From the NCBI GenBank assembly GCA_009885695.1, contig VFKE01000191.1, forward strand, positions 1-53,943: DNA of 53,943 nt, given 5' to 3'. This DNA is from Verrucomicrobiota bacterium (GTDB lineage Bacteria > Verrucomicrobiota > Verrucomicrobiia > Verrucomicrobiales > Verrucomicrobiaceae). The notes below the pieces were generated by a model. The model worked only from the letters and a program-made list of their open reading frames with translations, was not told the DNA's origin and did not search any database. A program made the position numbers and the translations under genes. This document shows, piece after piece, positions 1-7,719 of the stretch; within the stretch, counting starts at the first letter, position 1; each line of letters begins with the position of its first letter.

Positions 1-477
1 AACAAAGTGCTCCATGAGCCTGCTTTGCTTATGGGCTGACAACCGGCTTTTGCGTTGAAACATTGAGTGAAGCATAGGACTTTTTGCCGCCCTTAGCTAC
101 TTCAGCCCCTAAACTTATTGTCACCAAACGGAATCAAGGGTGCCTTCCCTTGGTGAGGAAACTTAAAGAGGGGATGCATACATTTTTTGCAGCGCCGTGC
201 ACATTGCTGCACTCGAATCAGAACTCCCGGTTCAGCCTCAATCGCCCGCGCCAACGGCACACATGAAGATTTGATCGGAGCCGAACAGGGATTCACAAAA
301 TACACGCAGCATCCGGGATTGCAGACCATTTACACTTCGATGCTTGTCCCTCTCCCTGCCCAATCCGATGACCAATCCCTGCTCGCTCACACTCGTCGAG
401 GCTCTGCGCCATAATCTTCTGGAAGACGACTCATCGCGCTTGCAAAGCACCGCGACACCAGCCACTAAATCCAAACT
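1..477. other. Intergenic region, no gene supported
   Basis: This stretch precedes the first credible gene. Every open frame here is short, starts mid-region and looks like chance coding in GC-rich DNA. Around 119-157 there are two competing inverted pairs (TCACCAA with TTGGTGA, and CAAGGG with CCCTTG), but no T-run follows, so I do not call a terminator. The promoter of the downstream efflux operon should lie in its right half; I cannot pick a convincing one. Confidence 0.5.
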
Positions 478-939
478 ATGAGCCCACGACGATCCCCTTT
501 CTCTGCGGCGCCGGCCCTGCTCGCGATGCTGTTCGCTGCGCCGACCCACGCCCACGCCTCCATGTTCCAGGGTGAGACGCTCGACTCCGTCGCCAACGGC
601 ATCGCCTGGATCGTGCTCATTATCGCGCCGATCATCGGCATCACCGTTTTCTGGCTCGTCCACATTTTGCCGGAAAAGATCGCCCACAATAAAAAACATC
701 CGCAGACCAAGGCCATCCAGTGTGTGTGCCTGCTCTCGCTTGTCTTCGGTGGCATGCTCTGGCCCTTCGCCTGGCTCTGGGCTTACTCGAAACCGGTGCT
801 CTACAAGCTGGCCTATGGCACGGACGTGGATGAATCGCTCGGCCATCCCGGCACGGAAACGAAAGAGGAAGTCGAAGTCGCAAAACTCCGCGCCCGCGTC
901 GCCGAACTCGAATCACAAGCCAAGGGAGGGGAGGCTTAA
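478..939 (+). CDS. DUF3302 family inner-membrane protein (YiaW/YibI-like)
   Basis: A 153-aa membrane protein of the DUF3302 type. An N-terminal signal-like hydrophobic stretch (residues 8-28) is followed by two clear membrane segments (about 42-62 and 78-100, the second rich in Trp). The C-terminal tail (about 118-150) is charged, heptad-like and ends in a short coiled coil. In enterobacteria the homologues yiaW and yibI sit directly before or after an HlyD-type adaptor gene (yiaV, yibH). The same pairing occurs here: the stop codon overlaps the next ATG by one base (TAATG), with a good GGGAGGGG ribosome site in front. The role is unknown; a small membrane partner of the adaptor is the natural inference. 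Family call from sequence character and context. Confidence 0.78.
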   Translation: MSPRRSPFSAAPALLAMLFAAPTHAHASMFQGETLDSVANGIAWIVLIIAPIIGITVFWLVHILPEKIAHNKKHPQTKAIQCVCLLSLVFGGMLWPFAWLWAYSKPVLYKLAYGTDVDESLGHPGTETKEEVEVAKLRARVAELESQAKGGEA

Positions 940-2123
940 TGGAAATCATCCTGCTCGGCATTTACGCCTTCTTCGTCTGGTTCATCTTCATCAAGAAGAA
1001 GTGGCTGCCCTGGAACCTCACCAGCCAGGTCATCTGCGTGACAATCCCGATCGTCGCGCTGACGATCCTCGTCTTGTTCATGAACATCGTCGCGCCGTCA
1101 TCCTCTGATGTGCGGGCGATGAATTATGTCATCCCGATCGTCCCGCGGGTGACCGGCCAGGTCACCGAGGTGCCCATCGAGCCCAACCGGCCGATCAAGA
1201 AGGGCGACGTCCTCTTCAAGATCGATCCCGAGCCCTTCCAACTCGCGGTGAAGGCTGCGGAGGCCACGCTGGCGCAGAACAAAGTGAAGCTGGTGACTGC
1301 GGAGGCCACGCAACGCGGGCTGGAGGATCAGCTTAAAAACGCGGCGGCGAAAAAGGCCGCGCTCGTGCCGCGGATCGACCTCGCGAAGAAGCGCGTCGAG
1401 CAATTCACCCAGCTCGCCGCCACGGGAGCCGGCAAGCGCGCCGACCTCGAGCAGGCGCAGGCCGAACTCGGTAATCTCGAAAGCGAATTCCTCGCCGCGG
1501 ATGCCACGGAGTCGCAGGTGAAGCAAAAGCTCTCCGCGCGCACCGAAGGGGGTGAGATCGACGAAATCGCCACCGCCAGGGCACTGATCGCGAAGTCCGA
1601 GGCTGACGTTGGCAACGCAAAATACGATCTTGACGGCACCACGCATCTCGCGCCGGCCAACGGCCGCGTGGCCAATCTCGCGCTGCGCCCTGGCGTGCGC
1701 GCCGTGCAACTGCCGCTCGCGCCGGTGATGAGCTTCATCGAGGAGGACGATCCGTGGGTGATCGCCTTTTTCCGCCAGAACGAGTTGCGCTATGTCAAGC
1801 CGGGCGACGAGGCGGAAATCTTCGTGGAGACGCACCCCGGTCGCATCATCAAGTGCAAAGTCGATTCCATCCTCTGGGCCACGGCGCAAGGCCAGATGCC
1901 GATCAGCGGCAACCTGCCAAACACCCAGACGGTCGCCGCGCCCGAGCAGCGCATCGCCGTGCGGCTGCTCGTCGAGCCCAAGGACCGCGAAATCTTCCTC
2001 GCCGCCGGAGCGCGCGGCGCGGGCGCGATCTATACCGATAAAGGAAAAATCATCCATATCATCCGCAAAGTCTTCGTGCGCGTCTCGACGAAGCTCGACT
2101 GGTTCGTCTTCAAGCTCCACTGA
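939..2123 (+). CDS. HlyD-type membrane fusion (adaptor) protein, YibH/YiaV-like
   Basis: A 394-aa periplasmic adaptor of an EmrA/YibH-like tripartite exporter. Two membrane segments at the N-terminus (about 2-18 and 28-50) replace a signal peptide. They are followed by a half-lipoyl barrel (about 65-100, with the typical PIEPNRPIKKGDVLFKID core), a long alpha-helical hairpin rich in Ala/Lys/Glu (about 105-215), the second lipoyl half (about 225-262, HLAPANGRV) and a beta-barrel. It should bridge an inner-membrane protein to the outer-membrane factor encoded next. No MFS or ABC transporter is present in the operon. DUF3302/HlyD pairs generally lack one, so the energising partner is unclear. 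The one-base overlap with the upstream gene indicates translational coupling. Confidence 0.9.
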   Translation: MEIILLGIYAFFVWFIFIKKKWLPWNLTSQVICVTIPIVALTILVLFMNIVAPSSSDVRAMNYVIPIVPRVTGQVTEVPIEPNRPIKKGDVLFKIDPEPFQLAVKAAEATLAQNKVKLVTAEATQRGLEDQLKNAAAKKAALVPRIDLAKKRVEQFTQLAATGAGKRADLEQAQAELGNLESEFLAADATESQVKQKLSARTEGGEIDEIATARALIAKSEADVGNAKYDLDGTTHLAPANGRVANLALRPGVRAVQLPLAPVMSFIEEDDPWVIAFFRQNELRYVKPGDEAEIFVETHPGRIIKCKVDSILWATAQGQMPISGNLPNTQTVAAPEQRIAVRLLVEPKDREIFLAAGARGAGAIYTDKGKIIHIIRKVFVRVSTKLDWFVFKLH

Positions 2124-2134
2124 AGCCACCCCTC

Positions 2135-3619
2135 ATGAATACCCGCAATCTTCTCGCTGCCGCCGTCCCCCTCATCCTTGCCGGATGCGGACTCAAACAA
2201 CCGCCCGCCGGCGCCGACATCATGCCCGAATCCGCACGCGGGCAAATCCCCGGTCAGTGGGCCGGGGGGCATCGCTCCGGCAATGTGGTGCCGGATTGGA
2301 TTCGGACCTTCGGCGACTCGGAACTGACCGCGCTCGTCGCGGATGCCGTCACACGGAATCCCGACCTCAGAGCCGCTGCCGCGCTCGTGGAGGCCTCGCG
2401 CGCCGCCGTGCGTGTCGCGGCGTCATCGTTGTATCCGGGCATTGCCATGAAAGGGTTGGGCGAGAGACAAGGAAAGGAGCTTCGAGGAAGTCTCGACCAG
2501 GGCATTGATCCGCCGACCTTCGGCGGATTGGGAGTCCCTGACAGCGGCGGCAGCGCCGGCAACCGAAGCGTGGATTCATCCTCGCAGCGCTGGGTCTATG
2601 GCCTCGGCATCGGTGCCGCCTGGGAGGCCGACGTCTGGGGCCGCGTGCGTTCGAAGAAAGCCGCCGCAAAATCCGAAAGCGCCGCGCTCGAGGCCGACTA
2701 CGAATTCGCCCGCCAGTCGCTCGCCGCCGCCGTGGCGCGCGCCTATTTCTCCACCATCGAAGCCTCGCAACAGGCCGCGAATGCACAGGAGACGCTCGAT
2801 CTCTACCAGGAGTATTTGAAGCTCACCGACGTGCGCAAACAGCAAGGCCATGCGAGCGACTTCGAGCTCGCTCAGATCAAGTCGCGCACCGCGGGCGCGC
2901 AAGACGCTCTTTATATCGCGCAAGCCGCGCGCGCGCAGGCCATCCGCGCCATCGAGGTCGTCACCAGCCACTATCCTGCCGGCAAACTCGCGACACGCCG
3001 CTCCTTTCCCCGCCAGCCGAAAGGCGTTCCCGCCGGACTGCCCGCGCAACTTCTGGAACGCCGGCCTGACCTCATTGCCTCCGAACGCCGCTTCGCCGCC
3101 GCATTTCACCGCGTGAATGAAGCCCGCACCGCGCGTCTGCCGCGCTTTGCCATCAGCGCCACCAGCGGGCTGGGCACCGCGCAACTCGACAACGTCGGCG
3201 TGCTCGATGCCTTTACTTGGAGCCTCGCCGCCGGGATCACCCAGCCGATCTTCCTTGGTGGCCAGCTCAAGGCCGCCCAGGACGTCCGCAGCGCCGAACA
3301 AAAAGCCGCCGTCGCGAGCTACGTCGGCGTCGCCCTGCGCGCCTTCCAGGACGTGGAGGACGCTCTCGCCGCTGATTATTACCTGCGCAAACGGGAAGGC
3401 GCCCTGACCGACATGGTGGCCAGCAGCGCCGATTCCGTGAAGCTCGGACGCCTGCAACTCGACCAGGGCCAGGTCGATATGTTCACCATCCTGCGCCTCG
3501 CCGGTGAAAACCTCGCAGGCAAGATCGAACTCACCAAAATCCGCGCCTCCCGCCTGCGCGAACGCGCGAACCTCCATCTCGCCCTGGGCGGCAGCTTCAG
3601 CGGCGGCAATGGCAAGTGA
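2135..3619 (+). CDS. NodT-family outer-membrane efflux lipoprotein
   Basis: A 494-aa TolC-like outer-membrane factor of the NodT/OprM class. The signal peptide ends in a lipobox (LAGC, Cys18), so the mature protein is lipidated. Two outer-membrane efflux repeats follow. Typical markers are DWIRTFGDSELTALV, the NPDLRAAAALVEASRAAV helix, and LLERRPDLIASERRFAAA in the middle. It starts 11 bases after the HlyD gene and completes an inner-membrane/adaptor/outer-membrane set. Length is slightly above the family norm because of a Gly/Ser-rich insert near residues 120-155. A second NodT-type factor, for the RND pump, lies at 47876-49273. Substrate unknown. Confidence 0.92.
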   Translation: MNTRNLLAAAVPLILAGCGLKQPPAGADIMPESARGQIPGQWAGGHRSGNVVPDWIRTFGDSELTALVADAVTRNPDLRAAAALVEASRAAVRVAASSLYPGIAMKGLGERQGKELRGSLDQGIDPPTFGGLGVPDSGGSAGNRSVDSSSQRWVYGLGIGAAWEADVWGRVRSKKAAAKSESAALEADYEFARQSLAAAVARAYFSTIEASQQAANAQETLDLYQEYLKLTDVRKQQGHASDFELAQIKSRTAGAQDALYIAQAARAQAIRAIEVVTSHYPAGKLATRRSFPRQPKGVPAGLPAQLLERRPDLIASERRFAAAFHRVNEARTARLPRFAISATSGLGTAQLDNVGVLDAFTWSLAAGITQPIFLGGQLKAAQDVRSAEQKAAVASYVGVALRAFQDVEDALAADYYLRKREGALTDMVASSADSVKLGRLQLDQGQVDMFTILRLAGENLAGKIELTKIRASRLRERANLHLALGGSFSGGNGK

Positions 3620-3690
3620 AATAGCGAACCTCCACCCTTCATGGGGCATGATAAAAACCAACGAATCAAAAACCCTAATCAACTGAACTC

Positions 3691-4086
3691 ATGGCCGTCC
3701 TCACCAACTTCGCTGACGATTGTGATCTCGTGAACCTCGGACTCGCAGCGGGCGGTCGCGGTCCTTACTTCATGCGCCAGACCGGCTCGGCTCCCGGCAG
3801 CACGTCGCCCCAGCAAGATAACTTTATCCTCCGCAAGGATGGTGTCTGGGTGCTGAACCTGACCGTGTTCACCCTTCCGGAAAAGGAGATGAACGAGAAG
3901 TTCCTCTTTCGCGAGCTCCCTGAACTTGTTTCGGTGATCGACGGACTTGGCGGCAAACCTCTGGTGGTTGAGGACAAGCTCCCGGCCGGCAAGAGCCGCG
4001 CGGAAATGCTCGCCGCCCTCCAATCGACCGCTTCCACCCTGATCTCCCGTCTCCGCGACGCCAAGGGCTCGAAGTTCCAGCGCTGA
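3691..4086 (+). CDS. Hypothetical protein, 131 aa
   Basis: I do not recognise this protein. It is soluble and mixed alpha/beta, with no signal peptide, membrane segment or cysteine-metal motif. It has a single Cys near the N-terminus (DDCDLVN) and ends in a helical, Lys/Arg-rich tail. The N-terminal half is Gly/Ser-rich and the middle (KDGVWVLNLTVFTLPEKE) looks like beta strands. Codon use resembles the neighbouring genes, and the frame is open without competition, which supports a real gene. It begins 71 bases after the efflux operon and is followed by a palindromic repeat, so it may be its own unit or the last gene of the operon. Confidence 0.7.
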   Translation: MAVLTNFADDCDLVNLGLAAGGRGPYFMRQTGSAPGSTSPQQDNFILRKDGVWVLNLTVFTLPEKEMNEKFLFRELPELVSVIDGLGGKPLVVEDKLPAGKSRAEMLAALQSTASTLISRLRDAKGSKFQR

Positions 4087-4233
4087 GGACGCAACTGATT
4101 TGAATCCGCAGTATCCCGGCTGACAGATTGTGACAGAATAAGCCCGCATATTCACAAAGCATAGGATGCAACATCGGAGCAATTCCGTTTGATTCGCCAG
4201 CAAGAAATCACTTTAGAGCATTTTCAAAAAAGA

Positions 4234-4321
4234 CGTAGCCGCATCTCGTGAGAGTGCGGGAAGAAGCCACGGCAGCCAACGAAGCATGCATATTTCCCGC
4301 GTTCTAACGAACACGGCTACG
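4234..4321. repeat. 88-bp palindromic interspersed element, copy A
   Basis: The element is bounded by CGTAGC and GCTACG. About 27-bp imperfect inverted arms (left arm CGTAGCCGCATCTCGTGAGA..., right arm ending CGAACACGGCTACG) surround a spacer of roughly 33 bp that contains GCCACGGCAGCC. Four more copies occur in this window (22316, 25565, 32824, 46567), all intergenic. The right arm runs into the open frame upstream of the PPK2 gene, which is why I place the PPK2 start after the element. Confidence 0.9.
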
Positions 4322-4375
4322 AAATTTTATCGCCTCTCCAGCCCCCATCACGAACCCGCCACCCAACCCAAGTCC

Positions 4376-5191
4376 ATGTCGAAGCAAAAAGAATCCAAGG
4401 AGAGCCAGCCCGAGAAACTCAAGCGCAAGGCCTACGAAAAGGAGTTGCGGCAGCTTCAGGAGGAGTTGTGCCATCTCCAGGCCTGGGTCAAGCACAAGGG
4501 CCTGCGCGCGATCATCATCTTCGAGGGCCGCGACGCCGCAGGCAAGGGCGGCACCATCCGCGCCCTGACCGAGCGGGTCAGCCCGCGTGTGTTTCGCACG
4601 GTCGCGTTGCCGGCGCCGTCCGATCGCGAGAAGTCGCAGATGTATATCCAGCGTTACATGCAGCACTTCCCGGCTGCGGGCGAGATCGTCATCTTCGACC
4701 GCAGCTGGTATAACCGCGCAGGCGTGGAGTATGTCATGGGCTTTTGCACGAAGGAGCAGCGCGACCGCTTTCTGGAGTTGTGTCCCGAGATCGAGAAATA
4801 CATCGTGGAAGGCGGCATCAAGCTCATCAAAATCTGGCTGGAATCGAGTGACAAGGAGCAGAAGCGCCGCTTCGAGGCCCGCATGGAGGATCCGCTCCGC
4901 CAGTGGAAACTCAGCCCGATGGATCTGCCTTCACGCGAAAAATGGTATGAGTATTCGAAGGCGCGGGACAAAATGCTCGAGGCCACGGACACCAAGCACG
5001 CGCCATGGCACATCCTGCGTTCCGACGACAAAAAGCGCGCGCGCCTCAATTGCCTTCGTCACATCATCAGTCTCATTCCCTACAAGAAAGTTCCGCGCGC
5101 GAAAATAAAACTCCCCGAACGCTCGAAGAAGCACGCCTACGACGACCAGGCCTCGATCATAGGGCGCAAATTTGTTCCCGAGAAATACTGA
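4376..5191 (+). CDS. ppk2: Polyphosphate kinase 2, class I type
   Basis: A 271-aa PPK2 enzyme. These transfer phosphate between polyphosphate and nucleoside diphosphates in the cytosol. The P-loop is GRDAAGKGG (residues 51-59, Lys57) and the Walker B region is FDRSWYNRAGVEYVMGFC (107-124). The segment ALPAPSDREKSQMYIQRYMQ (77-96) carries the lid arginines. The ALPAPSDRE and DRSWYNRAGVE signatures are those of single-domain class I PPK2 proteins, which mainly phosphorylate ADP/GDP; the exact preference is inference. The ATG at 4376 is preferred over the upstream ATG at 4286, because the extra 30 residues would be encoded by the repeat element and do not look like a PPK2 N-terminus. A second PPK2 of another class is at 14752. 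Confidence 0.93.
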   Translation: MSKQKESKESQPEKLKRKAYEKELRQLQEELCHLQAWVKHKGLRAIIIFEGRDAAGKGGTIRALTERVSPRVFRTVALPAPSDREKSQMYIQRYMQHFPAAGEIVIFDRSWYNRAGVEYVMGFCTKEQRDRFLELCPEIEKYIVEGGIKLIKIWLESSDKEQKRRFEARMEDPLRQWKLSPMDLPSREKWYEYSKARDKMLEATDTKHAPWHILRSDDKKRARLNCLRHIISLIPYKKVPRAKIKLPERSKKHAYDDQASIIGRKFVPEKY

Positions 5192-5261
5192 GTCGAATTT
5201 GCACGGACCTTTGCCAGGTCGAATCAGAAACTAGCGTGATCATGTTCCAGCCAAGTAACAC

Positions 5262-6974
5262 ATGAGCACCTCCCCAGATCTGACAGCGACGAAGAAGCGC
5301 TCAATCCTGCTGCCTTGGCGGCGCGGGATGACGGAGGGCCTGGCGAGCTCGCTGCGCTTAGACCTCGCGGCGGGCGTGACACTGGCGGCTTACCTGCTGC
5401 CGGCGGCCTTGGGTGATGCGTCGCTCGCCGGATTGGATCCGCAACACGGACTTTACGCCTGTCTTTTCGGCGGGCTGGTGTTCTGGTTGTTTTGCAGTTC
5501 GCGCCAGACCTCGATCACCGTCACCTCGGCGATCTCATTGCTCATCGGTTCCACGCTCGGCGGTCTGGCCGGTGGCGACCCAACGCGCTTCGCCGCGATG
5601 GCGGCCTGCACCGCGCTGCTCACGGCTGCGATCGCGTTCATCGCGTGGCTGGCACGCGCGGGTTCGGTCGTGAGTTTCATCTCGGAAACTGTGCTCATCG
5701 GTTTCAAAGCCGGCGTGGCGTTGCATCTCGCGAGCACGCAGTTACCCAAGCTCTTCGGGGTCAAGGGCGGCCACGGCGATTTCTGGGAACGCATGGATGT
5801 ATTTTTCCACCATGTCAGCGAGACCAACGGCACGTCGCTCGCGCTCGGCGGGATCGCGCTGGCGGCGCTGATTGTCGGGAAAAAACTGCTGCCCAACAAA
5901 CCCGTGGCCTTGTTTGTGGTGATCGGCGGAATCGTGGCGGCGTCGTTCATTGATCTAGGCAGCCTCGGCGTGAAACTGCTCGGGCACGTTCCAAGCGGCG
6001 TGCCTTTGCCCTCACTGCCCGTAGTGTCCTTTCGCGAAGTTCGCGAACTGCTTCCACTGGCCCTCGCGTGTTTCCTCCTCGCCGCAGTCGAGACTGCGGC
6101 GATCGGCCGGATGTTCGCCGAGAAGCACGGCTACCGGCTTGATAGCAATCAGGAGTTTCTCGCGCTCGCCGGGGTCAACCTCGCATCCGGCCTTGGCCAG
6201 GGCTTCCCGATTAGCGGCGGCATGTCGCAATCGCTCGTCAACGAAAGCGGCGGGGCGCGCACTCCCCTGTCCGGCTTGATCGCCGCAGGGATCATGCTGG
6301 TCGTCGCCCTGTTTTTCACGGAACTGCTCCGCAACCTGCCGCAACCGGTCCTCGCTGCCATCGTCCTCATGGCCGTCGCCAGCCTCGTAAAGGTCAAGGA
6401 ATTGAAACGGCTCTGGCGCCTGCATCGCAGCGAGTTCTTCGTCGCCGCCACCTCGCTGCTCGGCGTCTTGTCCGCCGGACTGCTCCAGGGCGTGCTCATC
6501 GGCGCCATCATCTCGCTCGTCCTCCTGATCCGGCGCGCCTCGACGCCGCACGTCGCCTTTCTCGGCCGCATTCCCGGCGCACGACGCTACTCCGATCACT
6601 CGCGCCACCCGGACAATGAGCCGACGCCCGGCGTGCTTGCCTTCCGCGTCGAGTCGAGCATCGTCTATTTCAACGCCGACCACATCTTCGACAGCGTAAG
6701 CGCGCGCGTCGATGCCAGTCGCGAGCCGATCCGCTTTGCCGTCTGCGATCTTTCGACTTCACCGAACATCGACATGGCCGGCGCGCGCATGCTGCAAAAC
6801 CTCCACGGCGAGATGGCCCGGCGCGGCATCGCCTTTCACCTCGTCGAAGCGCGCTCCACCGTGCGCGACATGCTGCGGATCGAGGGGGTGGAGGAAAAAG
6901 TGGGGCGCATCGACCGCTTCACGTCACTGGCGCACGCGATTGATGACTTTCAAAAACAGCCATTGAAATCATGA
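5262..6974 (+). CDS. SulP family anion transporter with STAS domain
   Basis: A 570-aa inner-membrane transporter of the SulP/SLC26 family. The N-terminal part (about 30-435) holds the usual 12-14 hydrophobic segments. It includes the first conserved signature around LAAGVTLAAYLLPAALGDAS and the family motif around GQGFPISGGMSQSLVNESGG. A cytosolic STAS domain follows at about 450-560 (VCDLSTSPNIDMAGARMLQN). Substrates of the family include sulfate, bicarbonate and dicarboxylates. No carbonic anhydrase or sulfur gene is adjacent, so the substrate is open. The last four bases overlap the start of the histone-like gene (ATGA), implying translational coupling. Confidence 0.93.
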   Translation: MSTSPDLTATKKRSILLPWRRGMTEGLASSLRLDLAAGVTLAAYLLPAALGDASLAGLDPQHGLYACLFGGLVFWLFCSSRQTSITVTSAISLLIGSTLGGLAGGDPTRFAAMAACTALLTAAIAFIAWLARAGSVVSFISETVLIGFKAGVALHLASTQLPKLFGVKGGHGDFWERMDVFFHHVSETNGTSLALGGIALAALIVGKKLLPNKPVALFVVIGGIVAASFIDLGSLGVKLLGHVPSGVPLPSLPVVSFREVRELLPLALACFLLAAVETAAIGRMFAEKHGYRLDSNQEFLALAGVNLASGLGQGFPISGGMSQSLVNESGGARTPLSGLIAAGIMLVVALFFTELLRNLPQPVLAAIVLMAVASLVKVKELKRLWRLHRSEFFVAATSLLGVLSAGLLQGVLIGAIISLVLLIRRASTPHVAFLGRIPGARRYSDHSRHPDNEPTPGVLAFRVESSIVYFNADHIFDSVSARVDASREPIRFAVCDLSTSPNIDMAGARMLQNLHGEMARRGIAFHLVEARSTVRDMLRIEGVEEKVGRIDRFTSLAHAIDDFQKQPLKS

Positions 6975-7414
6975 CACAAACAGCCCAGACTAAACGTCCC
7001 ATGAAAAAATCTCCTTCCAAAGCCAAACCCATCAGCGCTGAACTTGAAGCAGCCACCCGCAAAGCGGACCTTGCCGAGACCAAGGTCCACCAGGCCAAGG
7101 CCGCATTCAAAAAAGCCAAAAAGACCTTCAAACTTGCCCGTAAAGCCGCCAAAGCAGCGCGCAAGGAAGCAAAGGCATTACAGCAAGCGACTGACGAGGC
7201 CGCAAAAAAAGTGGCAGCGGCAGCCGCAAAAAAAGCCACTGCGGCCAAGAAAAGCCCTTCTAAAACCCCCGCGAAATCAATCCTGAGTCCGCCGGTCAAA
7301 CGTAAGCGGGTTCGGAAAAAATCCAAAGTCGTTGCACCGATTAAACCGATTGCGGATGCTTCACCGGCCAAGGACCATTCCCCTGAGGTTCAGTCGCCCG
7401 GGGTGACTGCGTGA
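6971..7414 (+). CDS. Histone H1-like Lys/Ala-rich protein
   Basis: A 147-aa, very basic protein dominated by Lys and Ala. An N-terminal lysine patch is followed by a long uninterrupted helix (about 25-85, repeating AxKAAKxA-type heptads) and then a Pro/Lys-rich C-terminal tail with PAKS, PVKRKRVRKK and SPSK-like motifs. This resembles the C-terminal tail of histone H1 and bacterial H1-like DNA-compacting proteins. There is no signal peptide. The start overlaps the SulP stop by four bases, an unexpected partner for a nucleoid protein. Because such sequence is low-complexity, the functional call rests on composition, not on a recognisable fold. Confidence 0.7.
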   Translation: MTQTAQTKRPMKKSPSKAKPISAELEAATRKADLAETKVHQAKAAFKKAKKTFKLARKAAKAARKEAKALQQATDEAAKKVAAAAAKKATAAKKSPSKTPAKSILSPPVKRKRVRKKSKVVAPIKPIADASPAKDHSPEVQSPGVTA

Positions 7415-7719
7415 ATTTCCGGTCCGTCATCAGTCTGATTTCTTGCGTCGCGAGGCCAGCCTGCAATCCACGCTCAAGATCAAAGCGGCTGCTCTGGAGA
7501 ATGAGAATTCCCCTGGCTTGGAGCACGTCACCGCGCCGGCGACAATTCAAATCAAACATCGTTAACAAACCGGCCAGCAACAATTTTTTCGGCAAACTAG
7601 TTCTTGTCTTTGAAACAACGCCTCATCACTATTTCAGTCATGATACTTAAGGAGTTGGTCAAGAGATGATCCGACCCGGGCAGATGGATTACAAGTTGAC
7701 CGGGAAACAGTCATGCCTG
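7415..7719. other. Intergenic region between convergent genes
   Basis: About 305 bases separate the histone-like gene (plus) from the hybrid kinase (minus), whose 3' ends face each other. Short open frames on both strands are present but have no recognisable sequence. A short inverted pair CCTG..CAGG lies at the very end, close to the kinase stop. I see no convincing hairpin with a T-run and no RNA gene. Confidence 0.45.

Noticed and set aside
238-846. Long minus-strand open frame over the start of the efflux operon
   Set aside because: It is antisense to the DUF3302 gene and consists of Arg/Asp/Glu-rich sequence typical of complementary-strand shadows in GC-rich DNA.
1098-2129. 343-codon minus-strand frame opposite the HlyD gene
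   Set aside because: Antisense shadow; sequence is low in hydrophobic patterning and rich in His/Arg/Asp/Leu, whereas the plus strand has full HlyD motifs.
2576-3682. 368-codon minus-strand frame opposite the NodT gene
   Set aside because: Antisense shadow of the outer-membrane factor; the plus strand has lipobox and OMF repeats.
4286-4375. Upstream start of the class I PPK2 gene
   Set aside because: The added codons come from palindromic element copy A and do not resemble PPK2 proteins.
7341-7595. 84-codon minus-strand frame with a signal-like start
   Set aside because: Overlaps the end of the histone-like gene antisense; no family resemblance and no ribosome site.
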